NCBI GenBank assembly: GCA_947503785.1
Contig: CANNFB010000004.1
Coordinates: 108,984-172,983, forward strand
DNA length: 64,000 nucleotides
Direction of reading: 5' to 3'
Source of the DNA: an uncultured Campylobacterales bacterium
Lineage (GTDB): Bacteria; Campylobacterota; Campylobacteria; Campylobacterales; Arcobacteraceae
Each line of letters starts with the position of its first letter. The stretch's first letter is position 1. The notes beneath the pieces were generated by a model. That model saw only the letters and a list, made by a program, of their open reading frames with translations, was not told the DNA's origin and did no database searches. Position numbers and translations under genes: made by a program. Below, piece after piece: positions 35,359 through 46,940 of the stretch.

Positions 35359-36984
35359 CTAAAAAGCATTTACTTTATTAACTCTATTTTGTTTTAACCA
35401 TTCTTCTTGCATTTGTTTCATTTTTTTACTACTTGTTTTCTTTGTTGAATAATTTGATTTAGTATAGTTATTCTCATCGCCTTCTTTATAAACATAATTT
35501 AAATCTAAAGAAGCTTGCCATATAGCACTTTTTACTCTTGTTGCTGCTACATAATAAATATTTAATTCTTCTTGTAATTTTAAAAATGATGTTTTATTCT
35601 TAGGATTTGTTAGTTCTTTTTTTGTAATAAAATCATCAGCCATAATTACTTGCTCATACTCTAATCCTTTGGATTTGTGAGTTGTTGTAAAGATAATATC
35701 TGCTTCATCTTTTTTAGTTGTTATTTTGGATTTTATTTTTTTATTTATCTCAAAAATATTATCTCCATAGGTATTGATAAATTTTATGATATTTAAATAG
35801 TCTTGATTTTTTGTATCTTTCGCAAATTGTTCTAACTCTTGGATTGTCTCAAAATCTTTGATTTCATCCATAGTGATTTTGTCATTTTTCTTTTCTTTTA
35901 AGTAAAAAATTGAATAAACAGTTTGATTCATAAATGAATAAGAGTTATAGTTTCCTTCAAAGTATATCTTTTTATCATCTTGAATAAAGTGAACAATTTG
36001 CTGTATTAATCCAAAAGTAGACCTTGCAATTACACATATTTGTTTATCATAATTAATCGCTTTTTCACCTACCTTAGTTTCAGTTTCAATTCCAGATATT
36101 TTAAGAACTTTTGAGCTGTTCTTCTCATATAAAGAGTTTAGATTCTTTTCTAATAACTTTGCATAGGAATCACTAAATCTAAAACTTTTACTAAGTTCAT
36201 ACTCTGGAAGTTCTAGCTTATTTAAAGCATTTATAGCATATCTAAAAGAGTATATTTGCTGAAAAGAATCTCCTACATAAATACGTCTACAGTTTTGTGC
36301 TTCTACAATTCCTATCATTACATCTGAAATATCTTGAGCTTCATCTACTAAGATCAAATCATAAGGAAGGTTTGCTGATATTTTCTTATTTAAATAAAAC
36401 ATTTTTAAATAAAAATCATGAGTTGCATCAACAAGTTTATTTTTCATTGCTGATAAAATATGTTTTAAGTGATTTAAAGCTTTTTGTTCATCTTTATTTA
36501 GTAATTCAAGTATCTTGGCACTTAAATCAGCTTGTTTTTTATAAGTTTCAAGAAGTTTCATATCAAGTGCTATTAGTGAAGAATTACAATAAAAATTTAC
36601 TAAATCTTTTATAAGTGCAATATATTCTGCAAGTGGGTAATAATTGTTTCTTTGATTAAAAGTTTGTTCATAACCATTTAAAAGTTTTTCAATCACTTGT
36701 ACTTTTAAATCATGGGCTAGAGTATACTCATAAGCTCCAATTTTTTGATATGCAAGTGAATGAATAGTACTTACTTGCATATGTGAAAGTTTATATTCAT
36801 GCAGTTTTTTTTGTAATGAAGTTTGCAAGGATTTGTTATATGCAAGATATAAAATTTTCAAATGGGGATTTTTTCTTGCATACTCTAGTAAAGTAGTAGT
36901 TTTTCCACTACCTGCAACTGCATTTATTTTAAAAGATTCTTCTTTTGCATTTATGATATCTTTTTGTTCTTGTGTTAACTTCAT
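35359..36984 (-). CDS. UvrD/Rep-family superfamily I DNA helicase
   Basis: About 541 residues. Motifs in order: LTQEQKDII (Q motif), NAVAGSGKTTTLLEY (Walker A), VSTIHSLAY (Ia/Ib area), LILVDEAQDISDV (Walker B), VGDSFQQIYSFR (III), TTHKSKGLEYEQVIMAD (V) and YVAATRVKSAIW (VI). It is shorter than UvrD or Rep (about 700) and so a compact variant, perhaps for repair or replication restart. I start it at ATG 36984, eight bases after the selB stop, because the Q motif follows; a TTG 60 bases earlier lies inside selB. It continues the selA-selB transcript. Confidence 0.85.
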   Translation of the reverse strand: MKLTQEQKDIINAKEESFKINAVAGSGKTTTLLEYARKNPHLKILYLAYNKSLQTSLQKKLHEYKLSHMQVSTIHSLAYQKIGAYEYTLAHDLKVQVIEKLLNGYEQTFNQRNNYYPLAEYIALIKDLVNFYCNSSLIALDMKLLETYKKQADLSAKILELLNKDEQKALNHLKHILSAMKNKLVDATHDFYLKMFYLNKKISANLPYDLILVDEAQDISDVMIGIVEAQNCRRIYVGDSFQQIYSFRYAINALNKLELPEYELSKSFRFSDSYAKLLEKNLNSLYEKNSSKVLKISGIETETKVGEKAINYDKQICVIARSTFGLIQQIVHFIQDDKKIYFEGNYNSYSFMNQTVYSIFYLKEKKNDKITMDEIKDFETIQELEQFAKDTKNQDYLNIIKFINTYGDNIFEINKKIKSKITTKKDEADIIFTTTHKSKGLEYEQVIMADDFITKKELTNPKNKTSFLKLQEELNIYYVAATRVKSAIWQASLDLNYVYKEGDENNYTKSNYSTKKTSSKKMKQMQEEWLKQNRVNKVNAF

Positions 36985-36991
36985 GATAGAA

Positions 36992-38821
36992 TCAAACAAA
37001 TACTCTTTTGTTTTCCTGCTTTTTAATATTTGAAAAGTTATCAAGATAATCTAAATATGTAATTAAATATTTTCTGCTCATTGGATATTTTTCTTTAAAG
37101 TTTAAAAGGTCAATATATCCATCTTCTTTTATGATTTCTTTCATTTTCGCAATGATATTATTTAAACTCTCTGCATGAATAAATAGGTTGTGTTGAAGTC
37201 TAATAACATGTTTTTTAGCTGTTAAAGATTTCAAAATATCATCACCTAGTTTTCTATCTAAATCAAGTTCATCATAAATATTATATGGTGCTGTGGGAGT
37301 GATATCTTCTTTTTTTAATCTTTCTAAAAAAGAGTCTTCAAGATTTTTTGTAAAGTCTTCTTTTATATTTGCATTTTTATATAGGTTGTTGTCTTTTTGT
37401 AAAAAGCCTTCTTTTTCTAGTTCATCTAAAGCAGCTTGAATAAAAGAGGTACTTGCCCATTTTAATCTTAAAGCAATTGAGGCATTTGAAAGTAGGGCAT
37501 AAGTATTTTTTGTATAAATTTCTCTAACTGCATTGATAATAAAATCTTTTGTTTCAATTGGATAAATAACAAGCTCTTTTTCATCTACAAAAACATTTTT
37601 TAACTTTTTAGCAAAAACTATAGCTTCCGCGTGTGATAGTGCAAATCTTTGAGCTGAAGAGATTATTCCTAATCCTTTTTTGTGAGCTTGTAATAATTGA
37701 TAATAAGCTTCTTCAAAATTGTTTTCATTTAAAAACTCTAATAGCTTTTTCTTTTGATTTTTCTTCATAGGGTCAATAATTGGATTTAAAACTTTTCCAC
37801 CACAAATTGTATGATTTCCTTGTCTAATAATAAGCTTTTCTCCAAAAATAGTAAATAAGTTTTCATCAGCTTTAATAGTTGCAAAACCTGAATCTAAATT
37901 TTCTATTGAGTCAAATAATAAAACTTTTGCTTCAAGTTTTTTAGCACCAATAAATACTGTATATGATTTATTATGATTTAGTTTTTTACCTTTTAAAGCT
38001 TTAAACGAGATATCAATTTCATCAAAACCACGTACAAAACCTTTTTTTGTGATTAAATCACCTCTTTTAATGTTTGTACTATTAATCCCTTGAAGATTTA
38101 AAGCTGCTCTATTTGAGATATTTGCTTCAATTGCATTTTCATTATGTACTTGGATATTTTTTATTTTTGATTCTTTTCCTGCTTCGCAAACAAATACTTT
38201 TTCATTTAACTCTAATTTTTTACCTAATACAGTTCCTGTAACAATTGTACCAATTCCTTTAGGTGAAAATACTCTATCAACGTAATATCTAAAGAAGTTT
38301 TCTTCTTGTTTTGAAGAGTTTTTAATTGTAAATAGGTTGTTTTTTAAAGCTTCAATAGATTTAGGCTCGTAAATAGATACTTCTTGAACAAATTTAATAT
38401 CAAAATCAAAAGTGTCTAAAAACTCTAATGTCTTCTTTCTTTGAAGTTCAAGTTCGGCGAGTGTTACTAAATCACTTTTTGAAATAGTAAGAATAATATC
38501 TTTAATTCCAAGTAGATTAATAATCTCAATATGCTCAACCGTTTGAGGCATAATACCCTCAACAGCAGAAACTACAAGCATTACATAATCAAAACCAAAA
38601 GCACCAGCAATCATATTTTTAACTAACTTTTCATGTCCTGGAACATCAATAAAAGCGATATTTTGTTGACCCTTGCTTAAGTTAGAAAAAGATAAATCAA
38701 TAGTGATTCCTCTTTGTTTCTCTTCGTTTGTACTATCACCCTCATAACCATTTAATGCTTTAATTAAAGCTGTTTTACCGTGGTCAATATGTCCTGCTGT
38801 TCCTATAATAATATTTGACAT
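36992..38821 (-). CDS. selB: Selenocysteine-specific elongation factor SelB
   Basis: 609 residues. The N-terminal EF-Tu-like GTPase shows GTAGHIDHGKTALIKALNG, DVPGHEKLVKNMIAGA and SKSDL at the NKxD position. Beta-barrel domains follow, and the C-terminal part from about 400 is winged-helix repeats that bind SECIS hairpins. SelB brings selenocysteyl-tRNA to UGA codons marked by SECIS. Its ATG overlaps the selA stop (TAATG). It is next to selA and tRNA-Sec, so the Sec insertion machinery is clustered here; selD and the selenoproteins are elsewhere. Confidence 0.97.
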   Translation of the reverse strand: MSNIIIGTAGHIDHGKTALIKALNGYEGDSTNEEKQRGITIDLSFSNLSKGQQNIAFIDVPGHEKLVKNMIAGAFGFDYVMLVVSAVEGIMPQTVEHIEIINLLGIKDIILTISKSDLVTLAELELQRKKTLEFLDTFDFDIKFVQEVSIYEPKSIEALKNNLFTIKNSSKQEENFFRYYVDRVFSPKGIGTIVTGTVLGKKLELNEKVFVCEAGKESKIKNIQVHNENAIEANISNRAALNLQGINSTNIKRGDLITKKGFVRGFDEIDISFKALKGKKLNHNKSYTVFIGAKKLEAKVLLFDSIENLDSGFATIKADENLFTIFGEKLIIRQGNHTICGGKVLNPIIDPMKKNQKKKLLEFLNENNFEEAYYQLLQAHKKGLGIISSAQRFALSHAEAIVFAKKLKNVFVDEKELVIYPIETKDFIINAVREIYTKNTYALLSNASIALRLKWASTSFIQAALDELEKEGFLQKDNNLYKNANIKEDFTKNLEDSFLERLKKEDITPTAPYNIYDELDLDRKLGDDILKSLTAKKHVIRLQHNLFIHAESLNNIIAKMKEIIKEDGYIDLLNFKEKYPMSRKYLITYLDYLDNFSNIKKQENKRVFV

Positions 38822-40167
38822 TAGTTAAACACCTTTTTTATAATATTTGCAATTTGTAGTATTTGATTCTCTTTTATACTTCTAAAGTCAATTAGAACTT
38901 TTTCATTTTCTATTCGTGTTATTAAGTTTTCACGTCTTAAAAGTTTTTCGATTCTATTGGCTTTATAATCTTTATATGAAATACTAAGTGCAATAGTTGG
39001 TATCTTTTTATTTGGAGTAGTGCCACCACCTATTAAAGTTTGAGTTTGTATTACTTCACAAGTACATAAATCTTCAATAGATTCTTTTAGTAAATCTGCA
39101 CGTTTTTCTAATTCTATAATAGAAGTATATAACATTTTTAATGTAGGAATATCATCAAGCTTATTTTCTAAATATGAAGTTAAATTATCTTCAAGTAAGG
39201 CTAATGTGATTTTATCAACTCTTAGCATTCTTAAAAGTTGATTCTTTTTAATTTGCTCAATTAATTCTTTTTTACCAATAATAATACCAGCTTGAACAGA
39301 ACCTAAAAGCTTATCTCCTGAAAAACTTAGTAAACTTGGATTATATTGCATGATTTTCAAAATAGAAGGCTCTGCTTGGTCAAGATTAAAAGGTAAGTCA
39401 ATCATATGGCCACTTCCCATATCATAGTAATCAATTACATTTTTTTCTTTTGCTATTTTTACAACTTCTTCATAAGGAACTTCTGAAGTAAAACCTTCAA
39501 TTGTATAGTTTGATTTATGAACTTTCATAAGCATAGACGTATTTTCATTTACAGCATCTTCATAATCTCTTGGATGTGTTTTATTAGTTGTACCTATTTC
39601 TTTTAGTATTGCACCACTTTGTGACATTACTTCAGGAACTCTAAAACTTCCACCAATTTCTACAAGTTCACCACGACTAACTACTGCTTCTTTATTTTTA
39701 CAAAAAGTATTAAGTATTAGAAATACTGCACTTGCATTGTTGTTTACAACTATTGCATCTTCACAACCTGTTAAAGCTTGAAGAGTTTTTACAATATGAG
39801 AATATCTTTCACCTCTTTTACCTTGTTCTAAATCATATTCAAGGTTGTTATAAGAAGTGGCTACTTTCATTGCTTTGTTAAAACTCTCTTCATTTATTAA
39901 AGAACGTCCTAAATTTGTATGCACAATAATTCCAGTAGCATTTATAACACTTTGAAGCGATGGTGAAGTTAAATCTTTATACTCATTTTTAACAGATTGT
40001 ATTAAATCAACTTCATTAATACTATCAACTTTTTCTTCAAGAATATCAGCTCTTAGTTTTGTGATTATAATTTTTGATATTTGTGTGATTAAAGATGGCG
40101 AAAACCCTTGAAACTCTTTGTTATTGATAAACTTATCAATCTTGGGGATACTTTTTAATAGACTCAT
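38821..40167 (-). CDS. selA: L-seryl-tRNA(Sec) selenium transferase SelA
   Basis: 448 residues, PLP enzyme that converts Ser-tRNA(Sec) to Sec-tRNA(Sec) with selenophosphate. Features: VINATGIIVHTNLGRS near residue 85, NNNASAVFLILNTF, KVHKSNYTIEGFTSE, DMGSGHM, and the PLP lysine in SFSGDKLLGSVQAGIIIG. ATG at 40167 follows AAAGAGAAAT. It is the first gene of a five-gene minus-strand run (selA, selB, helicase, DUF3142-like, TPR-like) and is divergent from tRNA-Sec, which starts 54 bases away. Confidence 0.97.
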   Translation of the reverse strand: MSLLKSIPKIDKFINNKEFQGFSPSLITQISKIIITKLRADILEEKVDSINEVDLIQSVKNEYKDLTSPSLQSVINATGIIVHTNLGRSLINEESFNKAMKVATSYNNLEYDLEQGKRGERYSHIVKTLQALTGCEDAIVVNNNASAVFLILNTFCKNKEAVVSRGELVEIGGSFRVPEVMSQSGAILKEIGTTNKTHPRDYEDAVNENTSMLMKVHKSNYTIEGFTSEVPYEEVVKIAKEKNVIDYYDMGSGHMIDLPFNLDQAEPSILKIMQYNPSLLSFSGDKLLGSVQAGIIIGKKELIEQIKKNQLLRMLRVDKITLALLEDNLTSYLENKLDDIPTLKMLYTSIIELEKRADLLKESIEDLCTCEVIQTQTLIGGGTTPNKKIPTIALSISYKDYKANRIEKLLRRENLITRIENEKVLIDFRSIKENQILQIANIIKKVFN

Positions 40168-40221
40168 ATTTCTCTTTCAGATGTTTTTAAAACTAAATAA
40201 TGTAAACTTCCAAACTTAAGT

Positions 40222-40320
40222 GGGGGGTATGTGACCCTGGTGGGCACCGCAGGTTTCAACCCTGATCGGCGGTTTACGTGTGTACGCCGCGGTAGGTTCG
40301 ATTCCTACACCTTCTCGCCA
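40222..40320 (+). tRNA. selC: tRNA-Sec (anticodon TCA)
   Basis: 99 nt including CCA. The anticodon loop TTTCAAC carries TCA, with stem CAGG/CCTG. It has an extended D arm (GTG.CCC/GGGCAC), a long variable arm (CGGCG...CGCCG), a GTAGG/CCTAC T stem with TTCGATT, and discriminator G. The 8-position acceptor arm GGGGGGTA/ACCTTCTC pairs only at six positions, three of them G-U, which is weak. Adjacent selA and selB support the call. Confidence 0.93.
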
Positions 40321-40587
40321 CTTATAAACTACTCAAATAATCCCAATAAATTTATCTTTAGTTTTATTAACTTTTATTTTGATGGATTGTATCAAAAACT
40401 AATTCAACAAACCCTTAATTTCTAAATTCTCTAAACCATTATAAATAGCACAAAAGAAAATAAATCTTGTTTGTCTTTACCCATATTTAGTGAGTAAAAC
40501 AGTAACAGACTATAATGTCTAACTCTCTATACATTCTTTAACTTAAGAGTGTTCTTATATTACCTACACTATATTTTCACTATCAAC

Positions 40588-40680
40588 CTCTCGGGGCGCT
40601 ATATTGAAATATATGGCTGAGATAGCAAATATTGCTTGTCCCGTTGAACTTGAACTGGCTAATACCAGCGTAAGGAAGAG
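40588..40680 (+). promoter_or_regulatory. TPP riboswitch (THI element) upstream of thiC
   Basis: The conserved blocks are all present in order: CTCTCGGGGCGC, GGCTGAGATAG, CCCGTTGAACTTGAACTGGC and TAATACCAGCGTAAGGAAG. It ends about 116 bases before the thiC ATG, so thiamine pyrophosphate would shut off the thi operon. The 267 bases between tRNA-Sec and this element hold no gene; a TATAAT at 40511-40516 is a possible promoter. Confidence 0.97.
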
Positions 40681-40730
40681 ACTGTATTTACAATATTTAA
40701 GCAGATTACTATAATACTTTTATGTATTAG

Positions 40731-42685
<1,955 letters not shown>

Positions 42686-42686
<1 letters not shown>

Positions 42687-43720
42687 TGTCAATGAATATT
42701 GGTATTGCAGGTGTAGGATTAGTTGGAAGAGTTTTAGCCTTAAATCTTTTACAACAAGGACACACTCTCTCACTTTTTGACCAAGACACAGCTTATGGTG
42801 ATGATGCAGCAGGGAATACAGCAGCAGGAATGCTTGCTGTATTTGCCGAGTTAGAAAGTGCCAAATCTTGTATCTTTGATCATGGTAAGCGCTCTATTCT
42901 TTTATGGCCAGAATTATTAAAGCAAGTACAAATACCTGATGCTTATGAGCAAAAAGGCAGTATTATTACTTCTCATCCTCAAGACTATAGTGAATTAGAA
43001 CATTTTATAGAAACTTTGAAATCTAAGGTAAAAGAATCTTCAAAGATAGAGTTACTTGATAAAGCAGGCATAACAAAATTGGAACCTGATTTATCTCAGC
43101 ATAGTAAAGCGTTTTTTATTCCTCAAGAAGGTCAAGTAGATGCTCAAAGATTTATGAAAGCTTCAAGTGATTATTTATTAGAACATGATGCCGTAACTTG
43201 GCATGAAAAGACTAAAGTAAATGAAGTCTCTTCTGGTTCCATACATCTTAATGATAAAGTAAAAGATTTTGATTGGGTATTTGATACAAGAGGTTTAGGT
43301 GCAAAAAAACAAGTAAAAAGTTTGCGTGGAGTTCGAGGAGAAGTTCTTTGGTTAGATGCTCCTGAGGTAAATATCACTAGACCTACTCGTATGCTTCATC
43401 CTCGATATAAGATATACATTGTTCCTAGAAAAAATAATAGATATATAATAGGTGCAACAGAAATAGAAAGTGAAGATAAAAGTCCTATGTCAGTACGTTC
43501 TTCTTTAGAACTTTTATCTGCTGTATATAGTGTTCATTCTGGTTTTGGTGAAGCAAGGATTGTTAAAATGTTGACAAATTGTCGTCCAGCACTTAAAGAT
43601 AACTTACCAAATATTGAACAAAAAGATAAATTTACAAGGATTAATGGTCTTTATAGGCATGGATATTTATTAGCTCCTGCAATTGTGGAAGAAGCGTTAA
43701 ATCAAGGAATAAACAAATGA
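42686..43720 (+). CDS. thiO: Glycine oxidase ThiO (FAD-dependent)
   Basis: 344 residues. N-terminal FAD dinucleotide fold GIAGVGLVGRVLALNLLQQG; DAAGNTAAGMLA; later GVRGEVLWLDAP, RYIIGATEIES and the C-terminal RHGYLLAPAIVEEAL. It would make dehydroglycine for thiazole synthesis, replacing the radical enzyme ThiH. The start overlaps the thiC stop (TAATG); an ATG six bases later is an alternative. The stop overlaps the thiS ATG. Confidence 0.92.
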
Positions 43721-43920
43721 TTGAAGTTATAGTAAATGGAGAAAAAAGAAAAGTAAGTTCCCAAATGAATGTTAATATGCTTATAGATGAACTTAAATAT
43801 ACACAAAAATGGTTTGCTTTTGCACTAAATGGTACTTTTGTGGCTATTGACACTTATGAAAGTACTATTATTAAAAATAATGATAGTATAGAAATACTTG
43901 CTCCTGTACAGGGTGGATAA
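43717..43920 (+). CDS. thiS: Sulfur carrier protein ThiS
   Basis: 67 residues with the ubiquitin-like fold and the essential C-terminal ...APVQGG, whose terminal glycine carries the thiocarboxylate used by ThiG. It overlaps thiO by four bases and is followed directly by thiG. No thiF adenylase gene is in the operon, so activation must be by an enzyme encoded elsewhere. Confidence 0.95.
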   Translation: MIEVIVNGEKRKVSSQMNVNMLIDELKYTQKWFAFALNGTFVAIDTYESTIIKNNDSIEILAPVQGG

Positions 43921-43923
43921 TTG

Positions 43924-44754
43924 ATGACAAAGAATAAACTAAGTAATGAACAAATGAATAATGAGCAATGGCAAATAGGTGGAAAAACACTTCAAAGTAG
44001 ATTTCTTATAGGTTCTGCACTTTATCCAAGTCCTGCGAATATGGAAGATGCTATTAAAGTTTCAGGTTCACAAATAGTAACAGTTTCTTTGCGAAGACAA
44101 GCAGCAGGTGAGGGTGGAGATGCAGCTTCTCAATTTTGGGATATTATCAAAGATTTGAATATTAATGTCTTGCCAAATACTGCTGGTTCACATTCTGCAA
44201 AAGAAGCTATAACTACAGCTCAAATGGCAAGAGAAGTTTTTGGAACAAATTGGATAAAACTTGAAGTTATAGGTGATCAGTACAACTTACAACCAGATCC
44301 TTTTGAGACAGTAAAAGCTGCAGAAATACTTATAAAAGAAGGCTTTGAAGTTTTTCCATATACAACTGATGATTTAGTAGTTGCGAAACGTTTAGCCGAT
44401 GTAGGATGTAAAATAATTATGCCTTGGGGGTCTATGATAGGTTCTGGAAAAGGATTAATGAATTCAGATAATCTTATAGCCATACGTAAGCAGTTTCCAG
44501 ACTTACAATTGATAATAGATGCCGGCATAGGAAAACCTTCCCATGCAACACAAGCAATGGAGCTTGGATATGATGGAGTACTTTTAAACTCTGCAATTGC
44601 ATTAGCTCAAGACCCTGTAAAAATGGCAAATGCTTTTAAATTGGCAATTGAAGCAGGGCGTTTAGGCTATGAAGCAGGAGCAATGCAAAAAAGAGAGTTT
44701 GCCTCTCCTTCTACTCCAACTATTGGTACACCATTTTGGCATCAGGTTGATTAA
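43924..44754 (+). CDS. thiG: Thiazole synthase ThiG
   Basis: About 276 residues. TIM-barrel enzyme assembling the thiazole phosphate from DXP, dehydroglycine and ThiS sulfur. Features: [41 protein letters not shown] with the Schiff-base lysine, [13 protein letters not shown] and [16 protein letters not shown] 43924 is taken; a TTG directly before it at 43921 is an alternative. It starts right after thiS, and thiE begins at the end. Confidence 0.95.
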   Translation: MTKNKLSNEQMNNEQWQIGGKTLQSRFLIGSALYPSPANMEDAIKVSGSQIVTVSLRRQAAGEGGDAASQFWDIIKDLNINVLPNTAGSHSAKEAITTAQMAREVFGTNWIKLEVIGDQYNLQPDPFETVKAAEILIKEGFEVFPYTTDDLVVAKRLADVGCKIIMPWGSMIGSGKGLMNSDNLIAIRKQFPDLQLIIDAGIGKPSHATQAMELGYDGVLLNSAIALAQDPVKMANAFKLAIEAGRLGYEAGAMQKREFASPSTPTIGTPFWHQVD

Positions 44755-44755
44755 T

Positions 44756-45388
44756 ATGAAATTTCCAAAATGTAATGAAATACCTTTAGGTATTTATCCA
44801 ATAGTTGATCGTGCTTACAAATTAAAACCTCTTTATGAAGTAGGAATTACAACAGCACAATTAAGAACAAAAGATGCATTTAAAGGACAAGAACTTGAAA
44901 ATGAAGTTATTGAAGCTATTAGAATCTCAGAAGCTTATAATGCACGTTTTTTTCTCAATGACTTTTGGGAATTAGGAATAAAACACAAAGTATATGGTAT
45001 TCATCTTGGACAAGAAGATATCCAAGAAGCAGATGTAAAAGCTATTCTTGATGCAGGAATTCGGTTAGGAATTAGCACTCATACCCCAAAAGAAATAGAT
45101 ATCGCATTAGGTTTTGAACCTTCTTATTTAGCTATTGGACCTATTTATATACCTATTTCTAAGAAGCTTGAATATGATACAGTTGGTCCTGAAGATTTAA
45201 AATCTTGGGCTAAAAATGTAGATTATCCTATAGTTGCTATTGGTGGTATTACTATTGAGAATATAAAAGATGTAGTTAATACCCAAGCAGTATCTGGGAT
45301 AGCAATGATTTCAGACGTACTTGAAAATGGCGAGGTTTCGAAAGAAAGAACTTTAGCACTTATAAATGCCTTAGGAAATATTTCTTAA
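44756..45388 (+). CDS. thiE: Thiamine phosphate synthase ThiE
   Basis: 210 residues. TIM-barrel enzyme joining HMP-PP and thiazole phosphate. Features: LGIYPIVDRAY, TTAQLRTKD, NDFWELGIKHKVYGIHLGQE, GISTHTPKEI, AIGPIYIPISKK and VAIGGITIENI. The ATG at 44756 sits one base after the thiG stop; a longer frame upstream lies within thiG. It is the last gene of the thi operon. thiD, thiF and thiH are not present here. Confidence 0.93.
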   Translation: MKFPKCNEIPLGIYPIVDRAYKLKPLYEVGITTAQLRTKDAFKGQELENEVIEAIRISEAYNARFFLNDFWELGIKHKVYGIHLGQEDIQEADVKAILDAGIRLGISTHTPKEIDIALGFEPSYLAIGPIYIPISKKLEYDTVGPEDLKSWAKNVDYPIVAIGGITIENIKDVVNTQAVSGIAMISDVLENGEVSKERTLALINALGNIS

Positions 45389-45433
45389 GGCATAAGATAA
45401 ATTACCCTCCTTAAGTTTATACTTATATATAAT

Positions 45434-45451
45434 CATTATAATGTTATGATG
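45434..45451. promoter_or_regulatory. Proposed GntR operator upstream of zwf
   Basis: CATTATAATGTTATGATG, 17 of 18 positions of the local consensus CATTATAATGTTATAATG, within a longer imperfect palindrome at 45431-45454. It lies 35 bases before zwf and contains a TATAAT hexamer, so a bound repressor would block the promoter. Confidence 0.65.
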
Positions 45452-45485
45452 ATTATATAAGTATAAGATTTCAAGGAGAACATAA

Positions 45486-46940
45486 ATGAATAAAAAATTT
45501 TATAAATGTGATATTGTAATTTTTGGTGGACATGGAGATTTATCTTTTCGCAAATTGATTCCCTCTTTATATCATTTACTAAAAGATGATTATATTGACT
45601 TAGAAAGTAGAATAATAATTACTTCAAGAACTAAAATGTCAAATAATGATAATACAAACTTAATAAAAGAAAAACTAAAAACATTTTTAAATAAAGATGA
45701 GAAGTTCGAAGATAAGGTTTTTGAAAAGTTTGAAAATTTGATTAAATATTGTCATATTGATTTTTCTCAAAATAAAACATTTAAAAATTTAGAAAATCTA
45801 TTGACAAAAAATCAAAATGAAGAACGGATTTTTTATTTTTCTACTTCTTCTGAATTTTATGAAAGTATTTGTAAATCATTAAATGATTATAAATTAATAA
45901 GCAGTAGTTCTAGAGTAGTATTAGAAAAACCTATTGGAAAAAACTTAGAAACATCGAAAGTTATAAATGAAAAAGTTTTAGAATTTTTTAAAGAAGAGCA
46001 AATTTATAGAATAGATCACTATTTAGGAAAAGATACTGTTCAAAATCTTATAGCATTACGATTCTCAAATAAAATGTTTGTTCCTTTGTGGGATGCAAAT
46101 AATATTGACCATATTCAAATTACTTTATCAGAAAGTGTTGGAGTTGAAAGTAGATGGGAATTTTATAATCAGTATGGAGCTATGAGAGATATGGTACAAA
46201 ACCATCTTATGCAATTAGTTTGTCTTCTTGCAATGGAGCCACCTCATTCTCTTGATCCAAATGCAATTAGAGATGAAAAACTAAAAGTTTTAAATTCACT
46301 TAGAAATATTGAAGAAAAAGATATGAATAGTCAAACTATTAGAGCTCAATATACTTCTGGTACGGTTGATGGAAAAGAAGTTAAAGGTTATTTAGATGAT
46401 GGAGATTCTCAAAGTGATACCGAAACTTTTGTAGCATTAAAACTTTTTATAGATAACTTTAGATGGAGCAATACTCCTTTTTATATAAGAACTGGAAAAA
46501 GAATGTCAAGTAAAAACTCTGAGATTGTAATACAATTTAAATCAATTCCATATTCAATTTTTGATAACTATACTATTCCAAATAAATTAATAATATCATT
46601 TTCTCCAGATGAAAGTATTACACTTAATCTTATGCATAAAATACCAGGACTTGATGAGAAAATGAAGCTTCAAGAAGTAAGTTTAGAATTAAATCCTCCA
46701 AGAAGTTTTGTAAGAAAAAACGAAGCTTATGAGAGATTATTATTAGATGTAATAAGAGATAATCCAACACTTTTCATGAGACTTGATGAAGTTAAAGCTG
46801 CTTGGAAATGGACTGATAGGATTATATTAGCTTGGCAAAATAATATCACTCCAATGCAAACATATAAAGCTGGGACAAATGGTCCTTCAAGTGCTATTTC
46901 TATGTTAGCAAAAGATGAAAGAGTTTGGAATGAAAGCTAA
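45486..46940 (+). CDS. zwf: Glucose-6-phosphate dehydrogenase
   Basis: 484 residues, NADP-linked oxidation of glucose-6-P to 6-phosphogluconolactone. Rossmann motif FGGHGDLSFRKL, then EKPIGKNLETS, the catalytic RIDHYLGKDTVQN, HLMQLVCLLAMEPP and FRWSNTPFYIRTGKRM. ATG at 45486 has AAGGAGAACATAA upstream. It is the first gene of zwf-pgl-edd-eda-pgi, behind a palindrome proposed as the GntR operator. It overlaps pgl by 11 bases. Confidence 0.97.
   Translation: MNKKFYKCDIVIFGGHGDLSFRKLIPSLYHLLKDDYIDLESRIIITSRTKMSNNDNTNLIKEKLKTFLNKDEKFEDKVFEKFENLIKYCHIDFSQNKTFKNLENLLTKNQNEERIFYFSTSSEFYESICKSLNDYKLISSSSRVVLEKPIGKNLETSKVINEKVLEFFKEEQIYRIDHYLGKDTVQNLIALRFSNKMFVPLWDANNIDHIQITLSESVGVESRWEFYNQYGAMRDMVQNHLMQLVCLLAMEPPHSLDPNAIRDEKLKVLNSLRNIEEKDMNSQTIRAQYTSGTVDGKEVKGYLDDGDSQSDTETFVALKLFIDNFRWSNTPFYIRTGKRMSSKNSEIVIQFKSIPYSIFDNYTIPNKLIISFSPDESITLNLMHKIPGLDEKMKLQEVSLELNPPRSFVRKNEAYERLLLDVIRDNPTLFMRLDEVKAAWKWTDRIILAWQNNITPMQTYKAGTNGPSSAISMLAKDERVWNES

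Noticed and set aside
36297..36614. 105-codon open frame antisense to the helicase gene
   Set aside because: Shadow of a strongly conserved helicase; low-complexity Leu-rich peptide and no ribosome site.
36992..40320. Search for a selenoprotein gene with an in-frame UGA near selA, selB and tRNA-Sec
   Set aside because: Every neighbouring gene reads normally without UGA read-through; gaps are too short for a missed gene with SECIS.
40231..40425. Open frame of 64 codons on the plus strand
   Set aside because: It lies mostly inside tRNA-Sec, has no ribosome site and encodes no recognisable protein.
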